Below are positions 33,101 through 42,735 of a stretch of DNA of 64,000 nucleotides, one piece after another. Each line of letters begins with the position of its first letter. Position 1 is the first letter of the stretch. The DNA is from Mactra quadrangularis (taxonomy: Eukaryota; Mollusca; Bivalvia; Venerida; Mactridae). A program made the translations under genes and the position numbers. The stretch lies in NCBI GenBank assembly GCA_025267735.1, contig CM046294.1, positions 2,452,001 through 2,516,000 of the forward strand, written 5' to 3'. The notes under the pieces were generated by a model, which saw nothing but the letters and a program-made list of their open reading frames with translations, was not told the DNA's origin and did not search any database.

Positions 33101-36100
33101 TTACGTCACAAACCAAGATGGCGCCCTGTGATGTACAGAAAGCCCTTATTGCAGTTGCATGTTTTAGGTGATTTTCAAACCAAATAAGTCTTTAAAAACT
33201 TAAGTATAAAATCATTGGAAAAAACTATGCTTATATAAACAATTACAAATAATATATCAATTAATTTCAATGCATCTAGAGTCAGCCAAACATTAAAAAC
33301 AAATTGTCCACAAAGAGGAAGTCACATTACTGCGGAGGCAGCCATTTTGATTCCCAACAGTGCTCTTGGGTAGCGAATCACTGGAATTCCCATTGGGATA
33401 CCCGGAATCCTGGACAATGTCAGTGTCAAATCCTGTTTACATGTCAGCGGCTTTAACTCTGCTAATTTAAAATCTAATCTAAGCCATCATGAGTACAAAA
33501 GTACTTTAGTGAATATTCAAATCAGTAGGGTTATAAAATGTATGCCCCACTGACATTTGAATAAAATATAACAAAAGCAATGGTATAAATCTGTATTATA
33601 TTTAAGGATCAGACAATGACTATCTATTATCACTAAATAAATTATCAGTTCATAATAAAATAGGAAATTTGATTCAGTTTTATATCATATGAAGACCGCA
33701 GTCACATGTTTGAAGCTCAATTGGTAGCTCCCAGAGTACTAGTTGAGTGGTCATGGTTCCATTCACAAGCAGTCATAGTGTCATGGAGATTAGTCATGAA
33801 TTTATTTCTACAGCCATTCAGTTAAGGAGGTTATACCTTTCCATTAAAATTTGACAATAATGTCAATTTTACTCCTTTAATAAGGTGTATGGAGAAGATT
33901 CCGGCCTTGTGGAAGGGTATGTGAGTACTGTTTATAAAGGTCCAGGAAAGCCAGGTTAGGTGTGCTAGACGTCGTAAAATAACCTAAAATTGTGTTGACA
34001 CGGCCTTAAACCCAGAATAAATAAATAAAATTAGATATATTCATTACCAGAAAGTTTTCCTCCTGTCCAGGATTGTCAATCAAGCTTTTATAATGATCAA
34101 GGTAGTTTTGACGCTTGGCCAGAGCCTCATTCTGAATCCTTAATTCTTCTTCTACTTTGATCTCACATGCTAAACATAATCTATAAACTTTCTCTAAATG
34201 TCTCTCATAAGCTTCAACCTCATAATCATAATTCCTCTGTGGAAAATATATTCAAGTAAAATTAAAGTCCATTATTATTATATGGACACAAAAATATATA
34301 TTAGTAATAATTCCAAAGCTGAATAGCAGGGCACTGCACACTACCCCTTTTCCCCTCCCTGCCTCTTTTAGCCTCTCTCTATGCAGTAATAGTTACTTTG
34401 AAACGTTTACCCTTAAAGTTTAAACGTGCCCTGTCCCCTATTTTTGCCTCCCTGCCCTTTTCTGGATTCTAAAAACATCAGTATTATATAAATCTATTTA
34501 TTTGATTGTGCTTCACATTACATGTATATGTATACTCAAATTTAACTTGATTGTAAAACAACAAAAATAGCACAGCTTTACATTAAACAGAACAAAACAT
34601 TATTCACATAGTGATCGAGAAAAGTTAAGGCAGTTACTGCTATGACTGCACCAATGGCTACAAAATTAAAAAGTTACAATAAACATAATTATTTACCTCA
34701 TCATAGGGTTCAAAGTTAGCTAACTGTTTGATTTTCAACAATTGATTCTGTGAACATCTTTCACACAACACATCATGTCCACCTAAATATTCATCTTTCT
34801 CACAACTAACAGATTCATTTAATCTTTCATCATATTGTGCAGCTATAGGTTTGTTGTAGCCACCAGACTGAAATATAATGATCATTTTGATTAATATATA
34901 ATATTGTTAAAGTTTAATCAACTGCCAGTGATGCATACATTAAACTGCAGGGCCAAAACACCATTTTGGGGGAAGGGGCCTCAGCCTTTTTCTTGGGGAA
35001 AGTTAGAGTGGTTTTCATTTATTTAGGGAAAATGACCCACTTCATAGCCAGTACAGGAAATAAATTTATTCAATTATAAGTGTTACAAAATCAATGAGAT
35101 AATCCAATAAACTATCTGGTTAAGGAAACAACAAAGACTGTGTTGGGGAAATAACTCATAATATTTTCCCTTTCTATTTTATGGGATTGGGGAGTTTTGA
35201 GGGCCAAACTGGGGAAAAAAGTGTTAGTTTAGTTTGAGGAAGCAGCCTGTATTCGGCTTCTGATAAGAAGTGTGTTTTGGCCCTGACCCTGCTGATTTAA
35301 ATACAACAATTCTGTTCTCACAATCTATAGAAATTAATGACATATTTATGTATGAGGATTATTAATCAAATATTGAGTATTTAAATCAGAGGGGTTAAAG
35401 TGTGCACCATTGACAGTTGAATAAAAATAAGAATACTTTTAGTGTATTTTGAAAAATATAAATATTTTTGGGTTCTAAGAAGTTAGGATTTAATTTTTAC
35501 AAGTTTTCCGATTTTCAGGTTATTATAATCTTCATAGCATCTAATAAACAAAGGAAGTTGTTCCACAGAGATCTGATTTCTAGGGTTAAATTTAAAGTAA
35601 GTACATAGTCAGTCCCATGTTGGTTTATAATATACTAATATCTCATCCATATTCAATTTTGTAGTTTCTTTTAGCATAAAATTTCATAACATGGTCTTTA
35701 CATGTCCTTGCTTTACCTTCGTCGTTTGGGTGCAGAAAATTTCCTATTGTGACGATAACGGTCTTGGTGAGTTTTAGCCCTGACCGAGGTATTGAAGAGT
35801 TACTTCTCTTTGATCATTAAATTATTGTCTACACTTCAAGGTAAGATGTTATATATTTAGTAAGAGCTATGTTATAATATTACGCAATATTAATGATACT
35901 AAGATTAGTCCATTGTTGAAAAGGACAAAGTGGGTGATACCATCTTTGGACCAATAGCATTTCATCTGAATGTCACATGGAAGAATCAGGGTATAAATAC
36001 GTGCGTTGAGCTTGTCTTAGACAGACGTGTGTATGACTGTTGACGAAACAACACTATAGGAAATATCTGGGAAACCCGAAGTCAATTGTCCTCCTTGTTG

Positions 36101-37481
36101 TTTGCCGCAACTCTGCGGAAGCCTCGCTTCCCCAGAGTGGTATACAGCTGGAGAAACGCCCGGATCGCAGTAGTGTTCCCTAGCTGTTGTTTGTGAATAT
36201 TGATAAGGCTGAGAGCCGAAACAGATCGAGTTGCTGGCTAAAGCCTGGAGCCGTGTTAGATATATATACCTAAAACTATTGTAGAGTTTTAGTGGATACA
36301 AGCTCAATCTTATACTAGTTGAATAATTTATTTTGTTATTATTGATGTTTGTGATTTTGATTCTAGTTGTTTGTTTTATATACGTACAATAATTGTTTTA
36401 TACAAATTGCTAATCAAAAGGCAAGGAAGCCCGAGGAAAATATATATATACATATACATATAGTTAATCGCTCGGATCCACGTTACACTATGTAAAAGGA
36501 ATGAAGTCTAATATGATCGCATGATTTGAAGTCTAGGGCACCAGATTATGAGATTCTATTGATCAGCAAAATCAACTTGAGAATGAATATAAGTTAAAAC
36601 TAAATTAAACTATATTTAATTGTGTTTCTATGTATACAGTACCTTATCGAATCCATTGTATTGTTCACAGCTTGGACAATCCCAACAATTTCTATATTCA
36701 TATTTTACTTTAGTCTTTTCCCCACAAAACCAACATGATACATTCACTGGATAATGTTTCCTGTAAAAGAAATGCAATCATAATTCAAACAAAAATTATC
36801 ATGAGAGGTGAATCAACCCTCAAATTTGAACTACATTTATTATCATTATTTATATATTTAAAATTGGAACAAAATATCGACGATACATCAGTATTGTTGG
36901 AATCAATGACAGCTCTAGTTTCTATGGTTTTTTTTGCATTTTGGGATTCAAGTTTGTCCTATTTTCTTAATCAAAGACAAAGTGTCCATGTTGATGATCA
37001 TGTTCCTTGTTTCTGCATCATAATCCTTGCACAGGTGACAGACTCAATTTTTCCTTATTATAGTATATATAGAGAATATATACTATAATAGGGGAAAATT
37101 GAGTCTGTCACCTGTGAATCCTTCTGACTCGTCATTTAACGTTTGCAAAATTTAAGAGAACAGATCCCTTCAAAATAGTTAAGAAACATTTTTTCATTTA
37201 ATTTTAATCATACATTGATTTAACAAAACAAGAAAAAACTTGAAACAAATCATAAATAATTATTATACAGAAATGGTGCATGTTTTGAAAGATACAAAAA
37301 CTTCACTTGAAGTGAAGTTCACGTCGCGAAAACTTATGACAAATTCATAAATCACGCACCTTCTCAGATATCTGATGATTATAAACGTCAAAATGATAAC
37401 TATAGACGTAGGCAAAATGATTTTAATCGCATCAATACTACTGTTCCAAAGGTAAGCATTACTTTCAACCTCTGCTTTCAT
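26997..37481 (-). CDS. TMEM201: TMEM201/SAMP1 (NET5) orthologue, ten coding exons, 688 residues
   Basis: Exons in transcript order: 37360-37481, 36643-36760, 34697-34867, 34048-34236, 32693-32940, 30981-31172, 30163-30485, 29428-29571, 28338-28778, 26997-27115. They total 2067 bp and stay in frame to TAG. A transmembrane segment (residues ~17-37) precedes the Ima1-type N-terminal zinc region, with paired cysteines in CWFC (50,53), NCWDCPSC (66,69,72), LCERC (115,118) and CLAC (158,161). Membrane segments follow at ~213-232, 246-272, 292-309 and 313-333, then a long Ser-rich segment, and a last helix at ~658-680 near the C terminus. TMEM201/SAMP1 is an inner-nuclear-membrane protein that links the lamina to the LINC complex and centrosome; the human protein has 666 residues. 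All introns are GT-AG except intron 7, which appears to be GC-AG. The start is the first ATG after an in-frame stop. Confidence 0.93.
27165..27417. mobile_element. MITE with ATACCCCCGC termini, in TMEM201 intron 9
   Basis: TGATACCCCCGCC at the left and GCGGGGGTATAA at the right are inverted. It contains a (CGGA)n/(CGCA)n simple repeat at 27330-27370. The 131-codon - strand ORF across it is a by-product. Confidence 0.75.
27830..27990 (+). repeat. Dispersed repeat related to 8820-9000
   Basis: Shares CTATTGTTCT, AAACCCCATC and AATAAAATCTATTCATGC-type landmarks with the 8820 copy. It lies in TMEM201 intron 9. Confidence 0.4.
28068..28250 (+). mobile_element. SINE family A, antisense in TMEM201 intron 9
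   Basis: CTAGCTAAGATGGTAGTGCA, TCTACTGATC-like anticodon arm, GGGCCGGGCATTCTTTC, then GTCATTAGTTAGACAGTGAC and CTTTCCAGGAACGG. The tail is truncated. Confidence 0.75.
28338..28778 (-). CDS. TMEM201: TMEM201 exon 9, long Ser/Pro-rich segment
   Basis: 146 codons with many Ser-Pro dipeptides (SPSFLDRPFSPVH, ERPPSPV), likely phosphorylation sites, then an acidic ELSDDNDDNMSDL. The donor AATG|GTATGT leads to the last exon. Confidence 0.88.
29155..29405 (+). mobile_element. SINE family A, in TMEM201 intron 8
   Basis: TTTAGCTCAGTTGGTAGAGC with B-box GGTTGGATTCCAGGACAGC. The body has CATTCTCCCTCCAAATCACT and GCAGCTGTCAGTCACTGATG. It ends just outside exon 8. Confidence 0.85.
29428..29571 (-). CDS. 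TMEM201: TMEM201 exon 8
   Basis: 47 codons (IFSTLSQTNFSSNLKNQSVS onward). The acceptor CTATTTCAG and donor CACA|GTTAGT fit phase 1 on both sides. Confidence 0.82.
29612..29682 (-). mobile_element. tRNA-like SINE head fragment, in TMEM201 intron 7
   Basis: On +, GAGATTCGAACCCAAGACAT and GCGAACACTCTACCACCTTG are complements of the B- and A-box. Its left flank AAAAATCCATAGTCTGATCTG matches the copy at 52597. Confidence 0.6.
29815..29885 (+). repeat. Short copy of the ATTTTACATATTATTGCTGA repeat
   Basis: CATTTTACATATTATTGCTG followed by AAAGCATGCAACACAGATTAA matches 8831-8870. It lies in TMEM201 intron 7. Confidence 0.45.
30163..30485 (-). CDS. TMEM201: TMEM201 exon 7, Ser-rich region, GC donor
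   Basis: 107 codons of acidic/Ser/Asn-rich sequence ending ELNAFSLGEPTTKKSSSDT. The donor that keeps the frame is ACAG|GCATGT. A GT donor 4 bp further on (GGCAT|GTAATG) would frameshift exon 8 to a stop after 13 codons. Confidence 0.85.
30717..30970 (+). mobile_element. SINE family B, antisense in TMEM201 intron 6
   Basis: Head CCGCGTCTGTAGCCCAGTTGG with B-box GGGTTCAAATCCTACAC, then ACCCTTCCATGAAAATTCGA, TGTGGAAGGGTAGG and AGGGTCCAGGAAAGCC. The tail ends within ~10 bp of the exon 6 donor. Confidence 0.85.
30981..31172 (-). CDS. TMEM201: TMEM201 exon 6, membrane segments
   Basis: 63 codons with split codons at both ends. It encodes VINCPVWLLVLLSHIGYLPL and VYNICSLVTLCITSSVCLGI. A SINE of family B ends only ~10 bp beyond its donor. 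Confidence 0.92.
31640..32060. repeat. Unclassified repeat-like DNA in TMEM201 intron 5
   Basis: GATATCTGGTATATGTGTGA, CAGACAAGATAAAAGCTACA and the end CTTATATATACTCCCCAGAT have the look of the molluscan element type at 27165 (TATACCCCC end). Only partial resemblance is visible. Confidence 0.3.
32357..32669 (+). mobile_element. SINE family A, near full length, in TMEM201 intron 5
   Basis: GACTAGCTAGCTCAGTCGGT head, TCCTATCACTGATTC and GGCCATCTTCAGTCACTGAC body, and a GTTGCAAGGGTGTTAAACCC tail followed by poly-C and poly-A. It ends ~20 bp from exon 5. Confidence 0.85.
32693..32940 (-). CDS. TMEM201: TMEM201 exon 5, membrane segments
   Basis: 82 codons plus two bases. It holds LLLSYILHGVALLCGVVI and the hydrophobic stretch around LLVIHPILLWIDLHVGYLAF. 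The acceptor TGTATTACAG and donor AATAG|GTAAAT. Confidence 0.93.
33440..33563. mobile_element. CAACTGTCAGTGG MITE, short copy, in TMEM201 intron 4
   Basis: CATGTCAGCGGCTTTAACTC at the left and TGCCCCACTGACATTTGAAT at the right, with the paired inner TTTAAA blocks of the family. Confidence 0.7.
33700..33822 (+). mobile_element. SINE family A fragment, in TMEM201 intron 4
   Basis: GAAGCTCAATTGGTAGCTCC, GAGTGGTCATGGTTCC and CATGGAGATTAGTCATGAAT follow SINE A order. It breaks off at CAGCCATTCA and runs into a SINE B fragment. Confidence 0.6.
33833..34018 (+). mobile_element. SINE family B, headless, in TMEM201 intron 4
   Basis: TATACCTTTCCATTAAAATT, TTGTGGAAGGGTATGTGAGT and AAATTGTGTTGACACGGCC. 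It ends ~30 bp from the exon 4 donor. Confidence 0.75.
34048..34236 (-). CDS. TMEM201: TMEM201 exon 4
   Basis: Exactly 63 codons, with the last zinc pair CLAC inside EKVYRLCLACEIKVEEEL and a charged helical stretch after it. Borders are TTCCACAG and CTG|GTAATG. Confidence 0.93.
34697..34867 (-). CDS. TMEM201: TMEM201 exon 3
   Basis: Exactly 57 codons, including GGYNKPIAAQY and LCERCSQNQLLKIKQLANF. The acceptor TATTTCAG and donor GATGAG|GTAAAT keep the frame in phase 0 on both sides. Confidence 0.95.
34918..35426. mobile_element. CAACTGTCAGTGG MITE interrupted by another element
   Basis: Left piece AATCAACTGCCAGTGATGCA to 34948. Right piece GCTGATTTAAATACAAC to CACCATTGACAGTTGAATAA. The inserted element occupies 34949-35284. 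It lies in TMEM201 intron 2. Confidence 0.75.
34949..35284. mobile_element. 336-bp TIR element nested in the MITE at 34918
   Basis: Starts AGGGCCAAAACACCA and ends GTGTGTTTTGGCCCT, inverted repeats of about 13 bp. The interior is G-rich (TTTGGGGGAAGGGGCC). No target duplication could be fixed, because the host sequence is itself a diverged repeat. Confidence 0.7.
35748..36487. mobile_element. Probable solo LTR (740 bp) in TMEM201 intron 2
   Basis: Starts TGTGACGATAACGG and ends GGATCCACGTTACA, so TG...CA with short inverted ends. CTAT flanks both sides (35744-35747 and 36488-36491). Inside, a CCAAT (35951) is followed by TATAAATA (35992-35999) at normal promoter spacing. No internal retrotransposon genes are present, so it would be a solo LTR left by recombination. 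Its promoter reads +, antisense to TMEM201. Confidence 0.6.
36643..36760 (-). CDS. TMEM201: TMEM201 exon 2, zinc-binding cysteines
   Basis: Encodes CWFCGEKTKVKY and NCWDCPSCEQYNGFDK, the hallmark of the Ima1/TMEM201 N-terminal domain. Borders are CTTTTACAG|G and AAG|GTACTG. Confidence 0.95.
37030..37116. mobile_element. 87-bp near-perfect hairpin element in TMEM201 intron 1
   Basis: Arms 37030-37070 and 37076-37116 pair over 41 bp with only two mismatches, both G:U-compatible on one strand, around a 5-nt loop. The ends are CACAGGTGACAGACTC and its inverse. Flanks AATCCTTG (37022-37029) and AATCCTTC (37117-37124) look like an 8-bp target duplication. It is therefore probably a transposed snap-back element, although its transcript would fold like a small-RNA precursor. 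Confidence 0.75.
37360..37481 (-). CDS. TMEM201: TMEM201 exon 1
   Basis: Encodes residues 1-40 plus two bases of Arg41. It holds the first membrane segment (IILPTSIVIILTFIII). The donor AGAAG|GTGCGT joins to give the RK preceding HYPVNV. Confidence 0.88.
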
Positions 37482-37582
37482 TCTGAAAGACTTTCACATG
37501 GAAAACGGCTCCAAATCTTAGTTACTTCCCTTGTTTGACCCACATTCAACACAAAGGGAGATAAAACTGTATAGAACTATAT

Positions 37583-37659
37583 CTAACTCCCGCAGCGGTT
37601 ATTTCCCTTTATTAAATCATTAAGTAGCAAAGCGTGACGTAAGCACTGTGGGGAGTTCG
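37583..37659. mobile_element. Ultra-short TIR element (77 bp), CAAACTCCC family, copy 2, next to the TMEM201 start
   Basis: CTAACTCCCGCAGCGGTTAT at the left and CACTGTGGGGAGTTCG at the right. The exact 9-bp direct repeat GAACTATAT flanks it at 37574-37582 and 37660-37668. It is the same length as the copy at 17618. It lies 101 bp upstream of the TMEM201 ATG, so within or near the promoter or 5' UTR. Confidence 0.85.
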
Positions 37660-38014
37660 GAACTATATACTGAGTTAAATCATTGTATTATCTCCCTTAT
37701 AAATAAAGGTGATGTTCACTTGGATCTGTTTAATATAATATAAACACTAGGTTTTGATTTTAAGTGTTCTTAAGCACTATCCAAATGCGACCTCTATGCG
37801 AGTCCTTCAAATGTATTTTGATTATCTTAAAAATCCGATGAATATAATAGATCTAGCTGGCGTATATGTCCTTTTGGAGGCTTAACCCGTCCGTGATACA
37901 TCAAGGTGATATGTTTGACAATGTTTACCTACGGAATTAATCATCACGAACAAACAAGATACATGTGAACGAGGGCTGTATGAAAATTATCCGGAAAAGT
38001 TTAAAATATATATA

Positions 38015-38175
<161 letters not shown>

Positions 38176-39255
38176 TTAATTTAACGAGGCTACACATTTG
38201 GATAAATCCAATCTTCCATATGGACCTCTGATTAAACACTATTACTTATGGAGATCCACACAGTGATCCAGTTGAAAAAATCACCTTTAAATTTTGTATA
38301 AGTGCACAGTCTACAGTATTCATGGCAGTTGTTCCAGTAGAGCGTTAAAGACTTTCTATGAAAACCCCCTCACATTTCTAAAATGAAAACTAAACAGGTT
38401 CAAGTGCAATTAAAATGGTATTTGGTGCCCGTGTATATAGTCTGTGTTGGAACCCCAAGGAAAGACAATTGGACCCACCCCTGATCGCACGACAATTTCC
38501 TTCTTCTATAAAATGAAACCTGCTTTTAACCTGCATCATTCCTTTAATCATTGTAAAGGTTATACAAGGTCGAAACAGGTTTAGATTAATTTACATTGAG
38601 AAGATCTCAATACCATGCTCTATGAATTCCATCCTCAGATAGAAAACAATGAAAACAAGCGGCTGATTGCAGTTTCAGTGAACTGAAAGTATTAATTACT
38701 GTGAAAAAAGCAGATAAAAAGAACCAAGAGCATCGATTTATTGATTCCCGCAGCATGAATGAAATACACTGAATGAGAATGAAACAGGAATACGTTAGTA
38801 GACTTGGAAAACGAGTTCTCTGATTTCATTAAAATATCACAAATATCAATAGACAAATGGTTGAAACAAGATCGAATATACAAGAGCTCTGTACGTCTGT
38901 ACATACAAGACTGCTCAGTTCACATCAATATGTAAGATAAGTAGTACGTTCTGCAAATGAGATAGTTTGTGATCTGTACACCGGTACGTGGATAAAATTG
39001 TTCTACTGGAAGAAAGTTTGGAAAATATATTATTAAATGTTGTTTTTAGAAAGTGCTGTTGTTAATTACCTATTGTTTTGAAGTGTGTGCTCAACCACCA
39101 GTGAAATGAGTATTCCAGCATGAATTTACGCGCGTACATGCACGTGAAATATGAATCACCGTCATAGTGAAGTGTGGGACTAACCTTGCTACAGTATAAT
39201 ATAGTTCACATGTGGCTGTAGGAATTAGAATCAAGAGTTTACTGTATATTCATAC
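38176..39255. other. Intergenic between divergent genes, nothing recognised
   Basis: No repeat family or coding signal is recognised. It lies upstream of both TMEM201 (-) and the ARF-like gene (+), so regulatory DNA is possible. Confidence 0.4.
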
Positions 39256-39520
39256 CTTGGCATGTTTCATGGCGTTGTATAGCTGAGGTAGCCATTGTGT
39301 GTTCGTGTCATATCGATGGGGATCGTCGATTTCCGTGAAATCACGTGGGTATGTTTCATGTATGGCGTTCGGTGAGGTAGCCATAGTGTGTTCGTGTCAT
39401 ATCGGTAGGGTTCGTTTTTTTCCCCATAAAACTACACTGACGTGCTTTATTGCATGTCATAAGTTGACGAAGTTATAGTGTGTTCGTGTCATTTCGGTAG
39501 AGTTCGTAAATTTTCGTTAA
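39256..39520. repeat. ~90-bp tandem repeat, three diverged units
   Basis: GTGTGTTCGTGTCATATCG recurs at 39297, 39386 and 39478 (spacings 89 and 92), each followed by GGTAGGGTTCG-like sequence. Units 1 and 2 also share CATGTTTCATG and TGAGGTAGCCAT. Confidence 0.8.
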
Positions 39521-40119
39521 AAATTGATTGTAAATTATTTATTAAGCTATCCATATAAATATGTCAAATTTATTATCAATTTTATTTATTATTTGACGAT
39601 CTTAAAAAAGCCGTGACTAAGCAATTAGAAAAGTCAGGATTGGTATAATGATCGAGTCTCCGGCTTCCGAAGCGGATATGTAAGTTGCTACCTCTGTCTG
39701 CGAATCAATTATGGCATTCTGATGAACATAGAGGGATATCTTCTATATATACACCCTGTCACTGCATTTGGCTATGCTAGAAATAAGAAGTTGTTCAGTT
39801 TGTCCAAACTACCATTATTTCATCTTTATAGTTCTGCTTACTCAAACATGCTGTGCACTTAGATAGTTGATCAGATACTTTAAACGTCAGTCTAATGCAT
39901 CGACGTTTAGATCGTGAATTTACAGACTGTGCATATAACTGATTTCCAGGCTTAAAGTTCAATAAAGCATCGTAAGCTTAATGTCAAGTAACCGAGAACT
40001 ATCAGCGATGTTTTTGATCGATGTTATATGGCATTTATCGGCTTAAATCTAAAGTTTAGTTTATAAGATTTTATTTTAGCGTGATTGTGAAACAAGCTCT
40101 TACAACTTTGAATAATCAC

Positions 40120-40290
40120 CGCTTCCTGGTCCCCCAGTTCTGTGCTAGTAAAAGTTCATGCTCAATGAAATTACCGGGTAGGATTTGAATAAAATTCGAA
40201 CAAACGTAGAGCTGGCTTTTAACTGATTAATATTTGTTGACTGGCTACCCAATAATTAGTTCAATGTCGTAACCGCTCGACCACGCTAAA
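40120..40290 (-). mobile_element. tRNA-like SINE, interrupted head
   Basis: CATGCTCAATGAAATTACCG, AGGATTTGAATAAAATTCGA and GTCGTAACCGCTCGACCACG on + follow the order of the 17866 copy, with extra sequence between B- and A-box regions. Confidence 0.55.
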
Positions 40291-41639
40291 ATCTACATCT
40301 GATGATATTTAATTTGGCAAAATAGTTTCATACATATACATATAAATCATTTCAAAAGCCCAAAATTGGAGACAAGAGCAATTTATCAGACATTGGGCTT
40401 TTTCGATATATTTTATGTCTGTTATGACTGCGCCAAAAGTATAGAATCAAGTTTAGTCTTTAAAACAGTATTAATAACGTACGAAATCACTTACTTGTAA
40501 CATTTGTCACTTATAACATTTAACAGAACGAATTAAAACATATGGCATACAAATTGTTGAAAACAAAAGTAGGATACTGAGGGAATCACGAAGCTATTTA
40601 TAGATTTGTTATATGTCGTACTTGCTGAAATTAAACATTTTCATTGGTCGCTTCTTGTCTTTTCAACATTCTTAGGCGGTAAGGATATCTTTTTAATAGA
40701 ATTGTACTAATATTGCACAATAACAAGCTCTAGTATCTTTTCATCAGTAAATGCATATTTTAACACTAATCTATTTTTAGCTAACCTGACCCACGTGGAT
40801 CTAGTTAGGAAACACCCAAAATATTACGAGAAAATAAAGAAATATTTTGCCAAGTAATATAACAGTGTGTCTGTTGTATTCACAGTTATAAAAATATAAT
40901 TCAAAATCAGAAAATATGAAGTTGAACTTTTGCCTTGCAATTCCATTTATACGTTTTGTGGTTTATAATTATTAAAACAAAACTGGTGTGTGTGAGTGAC
41001 AATTGTCGAATTGTGCTAAGTGTGATACATGTAATTTATAAGGCTTAATTAGCTATCAATTTATAACTTTTAAGAAAAAAGCTAAACACAATCACAATCA
41101 ATAAAAACTTCTAACGTTAAATATTCAAATCACATTGGGCAGAATCACCTTAACAACAAAACATATGTTAACAATCGATTAAACACATTAAAAATTAACC
41201 CTTGATCGTTATTATTGAACAACATGTCAAAACTACATTCGTAATTTACTTCTAATCTATTTCTGATGAGAGCATTTGAATATTTTATTATAGTGGTTTA
41301 TCTTTGCTTGATTTGTCATGATTGTTTGATACTGGGAAACTTGGAAGAGAAACTAAAGCTATTCGCCTACAGAATAGGTTATTTTTTATATTTCAAAATT
41401 GTCTGACAGTGGCTATTAAGTTTATGTTAGGAAAATAAATTCTTAATATTCTAATAAATGCAGACTGATCTATCGCATATAGTGAGAAATACAAAATAAA
41501 AGTCACTAAAACACAAATAAAATCATTTACCATCAAAATATATTGCTTCGTGAATTCCTTCTTATATGATACATTTCATATTCAAATAATATTATGTTTT
41601 ACACCATTACTAAACGGATGAAGTTTTAGTACATCAAGT
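40291..41639. other. No gene seen
   Basis: Very A+T-rich intergenic DNA without recognised repeats. Confidence 0.4.
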
Positions 41640-42148
41640 TTCGATCATTTACAGCTATATGTCAATTTGTACCAAAATTGTCATTATCAGAACATTGCTA
41701 TATATACTGCATTAAAAGTGCTTTTATACAATTAACCATTCCGTTTGAGACCTTTTGATTTGAATAACAATACATTTACTCCCCCCTTAAAACAGTCACC
41801 TCTCCAAAACAATTACATGCATTATTACCAACATTGGTTGAACAGCACAGGCGTCATGCGTCATTTAAATTAACCTGGAATAAACCTCCCTCAACGGTCA
41901 CCTTCCATTGGCAGTTACCTCTCAACGACAGTCTTCATGCAATGTTTATGGAAATAACTCCCACACAGCGGTCACAATACATTTACCCCACAAATAATAC
42001 CATGTGCTCTTTTGTCAGCTCCTTGTTTGTGGGGCAAACAGTAAACCTTTGTTAAATATGCTAAAAGGTAAAGTCATGGAATGGTCCATTTTGTGAGTTT
42101 TAGAAAAATTGATACTTAAGTTGAAATATCTGATCAAGTAGCTTTAAA
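41640..42148. mobile_element. Interrupted copy of the AAAGGTACTAGTTCACAG MITE
   Basis: Left part CATTTACAGCTATATGTCAATTTG through TTTTATACAATT (to ~41740). Right part GAGTTTTAGAAAAATTGATA to CAAGTAGCTTTAAAC (42094-42148). About 350 bp of unrelated sequence, including CTGGAATAAACCTCCCTCAACGG-type text, lies between. The 5' end is missing. Confidence 0.55.
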
Positions 42149-42379
42149 CATGATTCACTATACGTTACACACCTGTGTCTATCTTAACAACACTCACTCT
42201 CTCTCTATATATATATTAGTAATACAAAAATGTAGAATTGTTTCTGGCTTGTTGTTTCTAATTAATGTTCTGTTGTTAACCATTGTAACAATCAGAGAAT
42301 TCCAAATACTGATGGTGTTTTGTGTTGGGTATCCTGTACGTATGGTATATGATTTGAGTGTTGTAGCATCGTAGAAGTT

Positions 42380-42735
42380 GTTTCTTGTACATGTGCGTGC
42401 TACATGTGTACGTGAATGTTTAATACTAGGCTACTGGCATACTAATTGAGTTCTTTTTTATATTTATTTTTTGTTATTGAATTTTGATCTGTGATCAAGG
42501 AATATGCAGGCGTATGTACTACATATGTATATGTATGTATAATATTAGCATACTAATTGAGTTTTTATATTGATTTTTTGTTATTGAAATTCGAACTGTG
42601 ATCAAGGAAAATATTTATTAATTTCTTGTACGTGTAGTACTACATGTGTACGTGTATAATACTAGCATACTAATTAAGTCTTTTATATTGATTTTTTTTG
42701 TTATTGAATTTTAATCTGCGATCAAGGAATATAAT
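42380..42735 (+). repeat. ~115-bp tandem repeat, three units, upstream of the ARF-like gene
   Basis: GCATACTAATTGAG starts at 42437, 42548 and 42665 (spacings 111 and 117). Each unit continues with TTATTGAATTTTGATCTG and GATCAAGGAA, then a variable TACGTGTA/TACATGTG stretch. The array ends ~600 bp before the ARF-like start codon. Confidence 0.88.

Noticed and set aside
36017..36307. 96-codon ORF on the - strand
   Set aside because: Lies wholly inside the probable solo LTR, which is not expected to code there.
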